Shown here piece after piece: positions 1-9,119 of a stretch of DNA of 64,000 nucleotides. The position numbers and the translations under genes are program-made. The notes beneath the pieces were generated by a model. It was given only the letters and a program-made list of their open reading frames with translations. It was not told the DNA's origin and made no database searches. Location of the stretch: assembly GCA_001771815.1 (NCBI GenBank), contig MEPU01000013.1:62001-126000 (forward strand), written 5' to 3'. Each line of letters starts with the position of its first letter. Position 1 is the first letter of the stretch. Source of the stretch: Bdellovibrionales bacterium RIFCSPHIGHO2_01_FULL_40_29 (lineage in GTDB: Bacteria > Bdellovibrionota > Bdellovibrionia > Bdellovibrionales > Bdellovibrionaceae).

Positions 1-83
1 ATGCGTAGTGTGTACTGCTAAGTGTTAAAATGTATTTATGAAATCGGACACTTGGTTAATCAGATAAGCTGGTAAATAGTCGA

Positions 84-959
84 TCACACCGTGCCCTTAA
101 CCATGTAGTTTTCCTTTTTCCAATATTCTTTTACGTATTCAACAAATCCAATTATCGGTTGTGATCCACAAATAGGGGCAAGCTCCTGACCCATTTTTGT
201 AAGTAAAATATTGCCAATTTTCATCTCACTAACGTTTTGCGGTAATTCAACAATCACTTGCGTTCCATAATAGGTAATCAAAAATTTTTGCGGCAGTTGC
301 CGACGGATGAAACCTTGTAAATTGTTGAACGTGATTAATCCAATGGATTCCAAATGAGTTAGAGTGCTAAAGCTAATTCCATTTTGTTTATAAATATCAT
401 CTTCTATATTATAAATAAGCGGAGTAAAGGTCCCTATTGCCCATCCGAATCTACAAAGAGTTGTAAATAAATGTGCTTCAGATTTATCGAGAGAAGAAAT
501 GTTATTAACAGTACGCTTGGAAAAAGCACCTGGCTTATTAGATTCTCCGGCCAAGATTTTCGCCCACAAGCTCTGCATTTCAGCATCTGAAACCGTGTCA
601 CATTTTTCAAAAAAATTGGCTATCCACTCATTATCGACTTCATTAGGCTTGGCGTCGGGATTCAAATCAGCGAAAGCTTTTGAAGTTATTTGCTCTATAT
701 TCTCCTGCTTTTTGCCTTCAATTTGAATCATCCGAACCAGTCCACGGTTCTGAATTTCAGTTACTTCGATTTGCGCTATTGCCTTTATCTTTTCAGCCTC
801 TGCCTCAGCAGACGCAATACGCTTTATTTGGTAAGGCTTTGCAACCCAGCCCACAGCATCAGATATTTTTTCAATTAAAACTTTTGCTGGCTCCGCCAAT
901 TTTCCTATATCTATTATGGAATTTCCGTCAGGCATAGTTCTCCAATTTTGCAAAATCAA
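84..959 (-). CDS. DUF2806-like protein
   Basis: 291-aa ORF; N-terminal 'IGKLAEPAKVLIEKISDAVGWVAKPYQIKRIASAEAEAEKIKAIAQIE' resembles DUF2806/TIGR03899-type proteins. Confidence 0.65.
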   Translation of the reverse strand: MILQNWRTMPDGNSIIDIGKLAEPAKVLIEKISDAVGWVAKPYQIKRIASAEAEAEKIKAIAQIEVTEIQNRGLVRMIQIEGKKQENIEQITSKAFADLNPDAKPNEVDNEWIANFFEKCDTVSDAEMQSLWAKILAGESNKPGAFSKRTVNNISSLDKSEAHLFTTLCRFGWAIGTFTPLIYNIEDDIYKQNGISFSTLTHLESIGLITFNNLQGFIRRQLPQKFLITYYGTQVIVELPQNVSEMKIGNILLTKMGQELAPICGSQPIIGFVEYVKEYWKKENYMVKGTV

Positions 960-1210
960 AATTCTTATCTGGCCTCATCGAACTCATTTTCACTGTTGAT
1001 AAATCACTGATTCAACTTTGAAATTTTGTTGGACAACCTGCCAAATATTGACAGGATTTTCTAATTGGTGGAGGAAATCCCTCCGACTTATCTTACTGAT
1101 ATTACATATAAATTTAGAGGATGTCCAAGATAAGTCCAAAAACAGTTAGGAAATCCCCCATAAATTTCAATGAGATGTAGTGAAATATTTGGAACTGGTT
1201 GTTTCAAAAC

Positions 1211-1804
1211 TTATTTTATGTTTGTTATATAACCAATGTGGTCCTTAATTTCGCTATTCCAGACAGAACTGCGTTTTTGCGGATTACATCTGGTCGGAGT
1301 TGGCAAATACCAAACTCTGGTACTTAGATCGGTTCCTAACTTATTCACTCCAAAGTACCCCACAAGAAGTGTTTCAATGCCCTTCTTGCGCCTGCAAGTA
1401 AAGAATATCGGAGCTGTTTTTAAAATACTTTTAAACTCAGAACTAACCGTCTTAAACTTTAAAAGTCCTCCCCTATGCGCCTTGAATAGAATTCCATCAG
1501 AGGGATCATTGCATTCATTCTCTTTAATAGAAATTTCTTGAACAATATTTGCAACTGCAATTCTCCACTTATTAAGGAATGCTACTTTTTCATCTACAGA
1601 AAACGTTTTCGGGATCTTATTTGGTTCGCACACTAACTGGAGAACTTTCCAGAAATGATTTCTATTACTATGATAAAAGAAAGCATTTTCAGGCTTTATC
1701 CCATTAATTGTTCGTGCGCAGATTGATCCCATTGTGCCTAAAATGACAAAGCGGGGTTTTCTTTCTGGAATGAAAGTAGCAATTTCGTCCTTTGAAATAA
1801 TCAT
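1211..1804 (-). CDS. uracil-DNA glycosylase-fold family protein (putative)
   Basis: ORF with 'FVILGTMGSICARTI...FFYHSNRNHFWKVL' N-terminus and C-terminal 'LPTPTRCNP'; ATG at 1804 preceded by GAAAGAGG is a better start than the upstream TTG. Confidence 0.55.
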   Translation of the reverse strand: MIISKDEIATFIPERKPRFVILGTMGSICARTINGIKPENAFFYHSNRNHFWKVLQLVCEPNKIPKTFSVDEKVAFLNKWRIAVANIVQEISIKENECNDPSDGILFKAHRGGLLKFKTVSSEFKSILKTAPIFFTCRRKKGIETLLVGYFGVNKLGTDLSTRVWYLPTPTRCNPQKRSSVWNSEIKDHIGYITNIK

Positions 1805-1928
1805 GAACACATCCTCTTTCAATTATGCTGTTGCTCATCCAAAGTTTCAATAGCTCAACACTCAATCCACTTTAACTTACATCTAGGTTCTAGTTTTGCA
1901 AAGTGCTGTGTTTTAAAAAAGGAGAAAA

Positions 1929-2273
1929 ATGAAAACATTTAAAACACTGGAGCTGGCCATTCAATTTTACGAACAAGTTTTAGAAATCAAAGTAACAGGA
2001 AATTTAAAAGATCAACTGCATCGCGCGGCTTCGTCAATTGCGTTGAACTTGTCGGAAGGAAATGCGAAAGCTTCTATAAATGACAAGCGTAATTTCTTTC
2101 AAACGGCTTACGGATCGCTGCGAGAATGTCAGACTATTTTAAAACTCTTGAAGGTCACAGATTCTGAAGCGAATAAAACAGCGGATCAGTTAGGGGCTTA
2201 TCTTTACAAGTTGGTGAACTCTGAGATTAAAAACTCTCCGAATTTCCGAAAGCCGGCTAATTCAGATATCTGA
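1929..2273 (+). CDS. four helix bundle protein (23S rRNA intervening-sequence/S23 family)
   Basis: 'LKDQLHRAASSIALNLSEGNAKAS...FFQTAYGSLRECQTIL' typical of the S23/IVS family; GGAG upstream. Confidence 0.8.
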   Translation: MKTFKTLELAIQFYEQVLEIKVTGNLKDQLHRAASSIALNLSEGNAKASINDKRNFFQTAYGSLRECQTILKLLKVTDSEANKTADQLGAYLYKLVNSEIKNSPNFRKPANSDI

Positions 2274-2300
2274 TATCTAGATATCGAGATATCCGATATC
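2265..2300. repeat. Array of five GATATC palindromes with 7-8 bp spacing
   Basis: GATATC at 2265, 2272, 2280, 2288 and 2295; outer arms CTGATATC/GATATCAG form an inverted repeat. Confidence 0.85.
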
Positions 2301-2312
2301 AGTATTTGAAAT

Positions 2313-2665
2313 TGGTGGAGGCGGGGGGAGTTGAACCCCCGTCCGCAAGAGATCCACAGAAAGGCGCTACATGCTTAGTTTATGTTTTTATTTTATCCCG
2401 CGAGCTTCCATAAACAAAATTTCTCGAGACATTCCCACAAAAACTCTTAATCATTCAGTCTGCAGAAACCCCTGAATGACGATCCGACATCAGTGACGGT
2501 ATTTTAAGCCAACATCGGCGACTGACCTAAACACCGAAAAGCAGACTAAGCTGCTAATTGTAAACTATCGTTAGATAGTAAAAAGTGAATGTTTTTATCG
2601 AGGTCCTCATTCTCCCCGGCATGCTCCTTTTGCTTCAGCTCCCACGTCGAAGCCGTTACGCCCCC
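2313..2665 (-). ncRNA. ssrA: transfer-messenger RNA (tmRNA)
   Basis: 5' GGGGGCGTAACGGCTTCGACGTGGG, 3' GGGGGTTCAACTCCCCCCGCCTCCACCA; 7-bp acceptor pairing GGGGGCG/CGCCTCC; internal tag reading ...NDSLQLAA-stop. Confidence 0.95.
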
Positions 2666-3072
2666 ACATTGAATTCTAAATACAAATCAACTCTGTTTAT
2701 CAGTGTACCACACTTTTTAGTGTTTTTTTGTATGCATTTTTTAACCCCACCGATGACTTTCCCGAAATACCCCAAAGCCCCAAAACTATGCAAAAAAACA
2801 CGCGAGTTTAAACTCTAATTGTTTCACTTAATTTCACTTTTTTATAAAATTTTGTTAGTAAAATGGGTGGTGCATTTTGAATCGTAACATTTGACGCACA
2901 TCATTATTGCCGATGCCACTCAACCAAACTTTGTCTAGATTTCTCAATTTTAGAGGGAGTTATCAACCAAATCCACAACTTTATCCACAACGCACAGGCT
3001 TTTCCAGTGTCAGAAAGGCTCTGCATTGTTGATTTCATTTTTTTATGTTGAGGCGATCGCGACAGTTATATT

Positions 3073-3996
3073 TTAAGCATTAATGTTTTTTGATGGATTC
3101 GTTACGGGGAATAATTGGAGATTCAGCTGGTACACACGCTCGCCCTTTTCTGCAAGCCTTGCGATCGAATTGTCCTTATTCAAAGACTTTCGCATTTGGC
3201 GTAATTTGAATTTTAGCTCTTCAAATTCCCTTGCCGACAACGATAACGTCAACGACCCAAACTCACGCTCATTCGGCTGATCCTGATACAAAGACTCTAA
3301 CCCCAAGTACATCAACTGCATTTGTAATTTACGAACCAATGCCGAAGGAATTTCTTCGGGGACTTCCGTTGGTTTACCTTTTCCAATCGCACCCGTCGTC
3401 GGATCTTTCACCAACTCGCCCGAGTGAATTAAATTTTCCAACGCTGTTGAAATTTCGGACTCAGACGCCTTGTTGCGAAGTAATTCCTTCAGCTGTGATG
3501 GTTGAAATGTAACACCCGCCTGATCAGCCAGCGCATAGATAATCCAACCAATCCAGTTCGGAACTTTTTCTAAAACTTTACGATCGAATTCACCTAATTT
3601 AATTTTTTGATCCATACGATATTCTGAAAGTTGTTTCAGAGCATAATTGCGATCTGCAGGATCATCCGACTGATTAAAGAAAACCAACAATTTAAATTCT
3701 TCGGTTTGGGATTTATTCAATCCGCAAGCCTTGGCAAATTTCGCAACCATGTCCGGCGACAAATTTCGTTTTCCTTCAATGATCATTTTTAAATAATTCG
3801 GAGATTTAATATCCGCCGCTGCTGAAAAAATCGCATACGAATACGGACGAACAGAATGTCTAGTTAGTGTCTTTTTAAAATGGTAAAAATCCGCTAAAAA
3901 CAAGCGGTAGTCCATATACTCTGACAGACCTGGAGGCAATGCCGAAGTAGCTGAATTCTCTGGATTTTGATTTAACACAATTGCTGGATTTTCCAT
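3073..3996 (-). CDS. TIGR02147 family protein
   Basis: 'YRLFLADFYHFKKT...YSYAIFSAAADIKSPNYLKMIIEGKRNLSPDMVAKFAKACGLNKSQTEEFKLLVFFNQ' characteristic of TIGR02147; start at MENPAIV with GAGGTAAAT upstream. Confidence 0.85.
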   Translation of the reverse strand: MENPAIVLNQNPENSATSALPPGLSEYMDYRLFLADFYHFKKTLTRHSVRPYSYAIFSAAADIKSPNYLKMIIEGKRNLSPDMVAKFAKACGLNKSQTEEFKLLVFFNQSDDPADRNYALKQLSEYRMDQKIKLGEFDRKVLEKVPNWIGWIIYALADQAGVTFQPSQLKELLRNKASESEISTALENLIHSGELVKDPTTGAIGKGKPTEVPEEIPSALVRKLQMQLMYLGLESLYQDQPNEREFGSLTLSLSAREFEELKFKLRQMRKSLNKDNSIARLAEKGERVYQLNLQLFPVTNPSKNINA

Positions 3997-4088
3997 ATTT
4001 ACCTCGTAAAAAAACGCCCCTAGTTTTTCTTCCCACGGGGCGTCCACTTTGACAACATTAATTTTAAAAATCAGAACCTATTATAAGC

Positions 4089-5033
4089 CTAGTAAGTCAG
4101 AATCAATATGACCTGCTCAACAAACATATTTCCTTGTGTGAACAATGAAATATTGCCGGCTTCGTGTCCAATCACGAGTCGACGCTGCAAACGAATCCCT
4201 TGGCTCTGACGATAATTTGAAAATGCGACCTGACCATAATTAAAATTGTTGATCAGCAGATTAACAAATGATGTTTGATATTCTGCACCCCCGGTAACAA
4301 TAACTTCTTGAATTGATAGTCCTCGGTACTGAGCCAAATTCACGTGCTGTGATAAATCAATGCGATCATTTCCATACATGGCACGGTTGATTGAAATCTC
4401 AACTCGTTGTTGACCATATCCCGGTGGATTATATGGCGGTGGCGGTGGATTGTGCGGTGGCTGTGGTGGCTGATACGGAGGCGGTTGTGGTGGATTATAT
4501 GGCGGATCATGCGGAGGCCGAGGCCCTCCTCCACCACGACGTGGTGCCACTTCAATTTCTAAATCATCGATGAATGTTGAACCTGATACTGCTAATTGCA
4601 AAGTGCGAATACCAATTCCCAATTCAGCGCGAAAATTTGGATACAATTGAATCTGATATCCTGGATTTGTTTGCGATGCGATCACACGGCCATCAGCAAT
4701 CAATTGAACAACAGTTGTTGCCGGACTATTCGGTCGTGTGCGTGCTCGAACCGAAATCACTTCGTAGCCGTTGTAGGAACTATTTAAACCTGCCAACTGG
4801 CGCAGTGGTAAACGCTCGTTATAAACCGCACGTCCAATATAGACGCGCTTCACTTCATAACCAGGCCCTGGTCGATTTGGATTTCCAGGTCGCGGTGGTC
4901 TACTATTGTCCCCAGGGAAGGGCTGTTGAGGACCCGGTCTTGGCACTGGTCGTCCCGGCAGATTGAAAGCATTTGCCACACAAGTTGTTGATAACACTAC
5001 TAAAAGAACTTTTGAAATAACCGAACTAAACAT
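4089..5033 (-). CDS. secreted protein with two related domains joined by a Pro-rich linker
   Basis: Signal peptide MFSSVISKVLLVVLSTTCVANA; internal PPYNPPQPPPYQPPQPP linker. Confidence 0.75.
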   Translation of the reverse strand: MFSSVISKVLLVVLSTTCVANAFNLPGRPVPRPGPQQPFPGDNSRPPRPGNPNRPGPGYEVKRVYIGRAVYNERLPLRQLAGLNSSYNGYEVISVRARTRPNSPATTVVQLIADGRVIASQTNPGYQIQLYPNFRAELGIGIRTLQLAVSGSTFIDDLEIEVAPRRGGGGPRPPHDPPYNPPQPPPYQPPQPPHNPPPPPYNPPGYGQQRVEISINRAMYGNDRIDLSQHVNLAQYRGLSIQEVIVTGGAEYQTSFVNLLINNFNYGQVAFSNYRQSQGIRLQRRLVIGHEAGNISLFTQGNMFVEQVILILTY

Positions 5034-5159
5034 GAATTCCCCCTGATGGATTGGCGTTTTCGTTTTTACACGAAATGCTACAAAGCAAATAGAGGGCCTA
5101 TGAAAACGGGGCCACGATAGCCCCAATTTATTTTGAACTTTTAAATGATTTAAAAAAGA

Positions 5160-6404
5160 TTAAAACTTTTTTGTATTCTTATCGAATTCACGAATTGCTT
5201 CTAAAGACATCACTGATTTTTGAATCGGCGAGATGACCATCCAAACTCCAGCATTGGATCCGATCGATAATTTAAGCTTCAAATCACCGCGACCATTATT
5301 ATTTAAAAGTTTCACATCCGTGATCCCACTCGCCAATTTCTGTGAAAACTTTAATCCCGATGGCAATCCATAAGATTTTGATAAATCCAAAGACTTGCTG
5401 ACCGTTGCATTCACAGCCGTCCCTTTGTTTGAAACAACTAATGGAATACTTAAACCCAGCATTTCATCATCCATCGTTGTCAACATAGCACCCATTGATG
5501 ATCGACCATTCACCACTTCAAAAGAAGCCAACTCTAAACCATCTATTTTTTGATTCGTCACAACGCCCGTTGAAGAATTATTGATGTACGTTTTCAAAAC
5601 ATCAAAGCCATAATTATTTGTCACACCCGCTTGAGTGATAAAATGCATGTTCGCAAAAGAGTTTCTAAAAATAATTCGTGTGTAGGCTCCGGAAAATTTG
5701 ATTTTCGCATAAGACGTCAAACACCCGCCATCGGCATCGATACATTTTAAAAAACCACCTTGAAATTCTAAGTCACCATTCGATCCTGCACCGGAAAGCT
5801 TAATCATGCTGCCTTCTGCAGAACCCTTTAAGCGGTAGCTTTTCAAGCCCCCCACTCCGTTGATCGTTTCATCAATAACCAAATCAATTTGCGCATCCCC
5901 AGATTCCAATTGAAGTAAACGAGCACCCACCACGGCGCGCGCCAAATTCGAATTCATCTGTTGCTGCTCTTTGGAAACCGTTGTTGCATAAGCCTTGAAT
6001 TCTTCAAGAACACCATCACGACCAGCTCCGGTATAGAATAAATCCTTTGAAGTTCCGCCCGTTTTTAGGGCCTCTTGATTTGAAAAATCAATCTCGTGAG
6101 CTTGTCGCTCTGTTATTTTTTTGTCTTTGGATTCCGTATTAGCGGCAACCGGATTTTTATCTTCCGTTTTTGAATCCGCAGATTCAGTTCCGCCAGGCAT
6201 TAAATCGTTGCCGGGATTGTTATTCACATCAGGAACTTCTTTTTTAGCTTCTTCGGTGGTCACATTCACTGGTTGTTGCTGTTCCACAGGAGCAACTGGT
6301 TTTGCCGCTTCCGGAGTGTTGAGCTCTTTACTTTTTCCACAACCAGAAAGCGCCATCAGCACAGTCGTAGAAAGTAAAATTGTTTTTACATTTAAATTTT
6401 TCAT
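5160..6404 (-). CDS. putative lipoprotein
   Basis: MKNLNVKTILLSTTVLMALSGCGKS lipobox (LSGC). Confidence 0.75.
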   Translation of the reverse strand: MKNLNVKTILLSTTVLMALSGCGKSKELNTPEAAKPVAPVEQQQPVNVTTEEAKKEVPDVNNNPGNDLMPGGTESADSKTEDKNPVAANTESKDKKITERQAHEIDFSNQEALKTGGTSKDLFYTGAGRDGVLEEFKAYATTVSKEQQQMNSNLARAVVGARLLQLESGDAQIDLVIDETINGVGGLKSYRLKGSAEGSMIKLSGAGSNGDLEFQGGFLKCIDADGGCLTSYAKIKFSGAYTRIIFRNSFANMHFITQAGVTNNYGFDVLKTYINNSSTGVVTNQKIDGLELASFEVVNGRSSMGAMLTTMDDEMLGLSIPLVVSNKGTAVNATVSKSLDLSKSYGLPSGLKFSQKLASGITDVKLLNNNGRGDLKLKLSIGSNAGVWMVISPIQKSVMSLEAIREFDKNTKKF

Positions 6405-6549
6405 AAGAACCTCCGAGGCCTTTAACCACATCCGAAACAAAGCAAGCCACAGACCAGCTCAAATAACCCTCAAACTCCACAGAATGGTTATAAAGACTAA
6501 ACAAATCAGAACTAGCAGAAATTTTTTCAGTGTTGTACATTTGATCGCT

Positions 6550-7515
6550 ATGCAACACGACCCACAAAACTCAGATTTATTCTATAACTTGGATCCGAAT
6601 CTGATTCTTCTTAGTGCCGAAAACAATGGATATCATGTTACCGGCGAAATGATTCAACTGAATTCTTATGAAAACAGGGTGTTTGAAATACGCCTGGAAG
6701 ACCGCGATTCGATTATTGCCAAATACTATCGTCCTGGCCGCTGGAGCCGTGAAACTATCTTGGATGAGCATGCCTTTACCAACGAACTCAAAGGCGAATC
6801 GCTCGAAGTCGCTGAAGCCTTGCTATTAAAAAATGGCTCCACCCTCGATCAAATTGAAAATATCAATTACGCTTTTTTTAATAAAGTTCGCGGCCGCTTG
6901 GTTCAAGAATTTCGTCCCGAGCATTACAAGAAATTAGGAAATTGGATTGCTCGGTTACACAATATCGGTCGACGCAAAGATGCCGTCCACCGGGCCTATC
7001 TGGGCCCCACCGAAGACAACAAATGGGATTCATTAGAAAAACTTTTAAAAACAATTTCCCCCGAAGTTCGCGGTCGCTATGAAAAAGCGGCTTACGAAAT
7101 TTTTGAAGAGCTCGATACGCGTCTGCAAGACACCCCTTTTATCCGCACTCATGGCGATTTACACCGCGGAAATATTCTCGAGGATTCAACTGGGAACTTT
7201 GTCGTGGTGGATTTTGATGACATGATCAATGGTCCCGTGATTCAAGACTTTTGGATGCTTTTGCCTTCGGCGGAAACCACCGGAAGCATAGAATTTGAAA
7301 ATTTAGTGGCGGGATATTCTGAACTCAGTGATTTTCCAGCGGAACAACTGGCGTTGATTCCTTGGCTGCGGGGTTATCGTATTATCAATTATGCGATTTG
7401 GATCATGAATCGCTGGAAGGATCCCAGCTTTCCGAAACTGTTTCCAGACTTTGGATCTTACAGCTACTGGGCCGAAGAAACAGAAAGCCTGGAAAAAGTA
7501 TTGTACTCTGTTTAA
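6550..7515 (+). CDS. srkA: SrkA/RdoA (YihE)-type serine/threonine kinase
   Basis: 'SYENRVFEIRLEDRDSIIAKYYRPGRWSRETILDEHAF', 'IRTHGDLHRGNILE', 'VVVDFDDMINGPVIQDFWMLL'; ATG at 6550 (the longer ORF from 6121 extends over the divergent gene). Confidence 0.85.
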   Translation: MQHDPQNSDLFYNLDPNLILLSAENNGYHVTGEMIQLNSYENRVFEIRLEDRDSIIAKYYRPGRWSRETILDEHAFTNELKGESLEVAEALLLKNGSTLDQIENINYAFFNKVRGRLVQEFRPEHYKKLGNWIARLHNIGRRKDAVHRAYLGPTEDNKWDSLEKLLKTISPEVRGRYEKAAYEIFEELDTRLQDTPFIRTHGDLHRGNILEDSTGNFVVVDFDDMINGPVIQDFWMLLPSAETTGSIEFENLVAGYSELSDFPAEQLALIPWLRGYRIINYAIWIMNRWKDPSFPKLFPDFGSYSYWAEETESLEKVLYSV

Positions 7516-8832
7516 TTAAGCGCCCGCTTCGATGGCTTCACGAGTGATGCGTTCATCGTCTGTTTCAGCATCACGCGCTGCTTTTTCTGCCGCCGTTTTG
7601 TCTGCTAATGCTTTTAACTCAGCCGCTTTATCTGCTGCGGCTTTGTCTGCCGCTGCTTTCTTTGTGTTTTCAGCGGCTGCAGCAGCTGCGGCAGCTTGTC
7701 TTGCAGCGTGGTCCATCACTATTTTTTTAGCCGCATCTAGATTTTCTTTATTTACATCAGCTGTAATCTTTTCTTCGACCTGAGTTGATGGTTCAACTTT
7801 TTCAGTTTTAGTTTCTGCTGGCTTTTTTTCTTCAGATTTTACTTCCTCAGTCGCTTTATCTTCGTCTGAAGTCGCTTTGGTTTTCAACAAATCACCCATC
7901 GCTGTTCGAAATGCTTTATCCAAAGTAACTTTTGCGGGAACAAGACAATTTATTGTATAGTTATAGCTTCCGCTTAACATGATAATTTCGTGCTCAGTCT
8001 TACCATTCAAACTTTCTTTTATTTCTGTGTGTCGCATTTGCAATGGCTTGGTATCATCTTCAAGTTTTCCCGAAGTCTTTGAAACCCAACAGACCGAAAG
8101 TGATTCGTCTGCGGTGGCTTCTTTTAATTTATCAATACCGATTTGAACTTGACCGTTCACGAAAAAGCTTTCATCTATTTTGGCATCATCTAAGGCTTCG
8201 TTAAATTCTTTTGTGACAAAAAATTTGGCGTTCATATTTGTAATGTTGGTTTCGAGTTCAATTTTCGCTTCTTGTCGTTTTTTAGCGTCCTCGCGACCGG
8301 CATCAGCCCGCAGTGTTTTTTCGCCGGTTAGTTCTTCGATTTTTTTACTGGTGGCATTTACAAATCCCACAACTTCTTTACGCAGGATTGGCTTGGATTT
8401 TTTTCTTTCATCAAAATAACAACCATCAACAGTTTTGGTTGCTGTTTTTGCGGCTTCTGCTTTTTTATTTTCAATTGCTTCCATGTGTACAAATTCTTTT
8501 TCAACGCGTTCACTTTCTTCAACAAGCTTGGTATCTAGCGCTAAATAGCGTTCTTTTTCTTCTGCCGTGACAGTATCGCCCTTTTTCATGGAAGGAATCT
8601 TTTTTACATCCTCATCCTCATACAATTTCGCAAAAATTTCATAAACTTTATTGAACTCGTCAGTGCACTTAACTAAATTTTGAACTTCGGCAGTTTGTTT
8701 ACCTGCGGTATTTGCTGGAGAACCTTTTGTACCTTTGACTCCGCGGCTTGAAGGCGCCTTTTGACAATTCACCAAGATAAATGATGAGGCGATAACTCCG
8801 CAGATCAATGTTTTAGAAAGTGTTTTTTTCAT
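7516..8832 (-). CDS. putative lipoprotein with Lys/Ala/Glu-rich C-terminus
   Basis: MKKTLSKTLICGVIASSFILVNCQK lipoprotein signal; low-complexity Ala-rich tail. Confidence 0.75.
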   Translation of the reverse strand: MKKTLSKTLICGVIASSFILVNCQKAPSSRGVKGTKGSPANTAGKQTAEVQNLVKCTDEFNKVYEIFAKLYEDEDVKKIPSMKKGDTVTAEEKERYLALDTKLVEESERVEKEFVHMEAIENKKAEAAKTATKTVDGCYFDERKKSKPILRKEVVGFVNATSKKIEELTGEKTLRADAGREDAKKRQEAKIELETNITNMNAKFFVTKEFNEALDDAKIDESFFVNGQVQIGIDKLKEATADESLSVCWVSKTSGKLEDDTKPLQMRHTEIKESLNGKTEHEIIMLSGSYNYTINCLVPAKVTLDKAFRTAMGDLLKTKATSDEDKATEEVKSEEKKPAETKTEKVEPSTQVEEKITADVNKENLDAAKKIVMDHAARQAAAAAAAAENTKKAAADKAAADKAAELKALADKTAAEKAARDAETDDERITREAIEAGA

Positions 8833-9119
8833 AAAATTCTCCTTGAAGTCACTTACTCTCCAAGAACTGCACCAATCTCATAATGAAGCGCTTGTCTCGT
8901 GTTTAATGCATTCTGAGGCTTTTCCGAGCCTGTTTTTGGTATTTCTGAACCTCGGACAATCGGTGAAGTGTCGAATTTGTGGATAGCAAAAGACTCATTT
9001 TCGACACCGGAGGCTTTATGAGCTGGTGGCGTCGGAAAATCAGTTCGTCGCCCTGTCTCAGTAGTCATGCCGGACAAAAGTAGACTTGACTCCACTTTAC
9101 TCGCGTGTAAAGTGGACAG

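Noticed and set aside
2585-2818. 77-aa plus-strand ORF
   Set aside because: Lies mostly antisense to tmRNA; no family resemblance.
4430-4530. GGTGGN-rich tract as a possible DNA-level repeat or CRISPR-like array
   Set aside because: Explained by the Pro-rich linker codons on the minus strand; no spacer structure. No CRISPR arrays were seen anywhere in the window.
6121-6549. Extended N-terminus of the SrkA-like ORF
   Set aside because: Overlaps the divergent lipoprotein gene; conserved kinase begins near ATG 6550.
8853-9095. 80-aa minus-strand ORF between the lipoprotein and DUF4143 genes
   Set aside because: No SD or recognisable domain; the region contains short inverted repeats (GTGTCGAA/TTCGACAC) and looks intergenic. 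Not enough support to call a gene.
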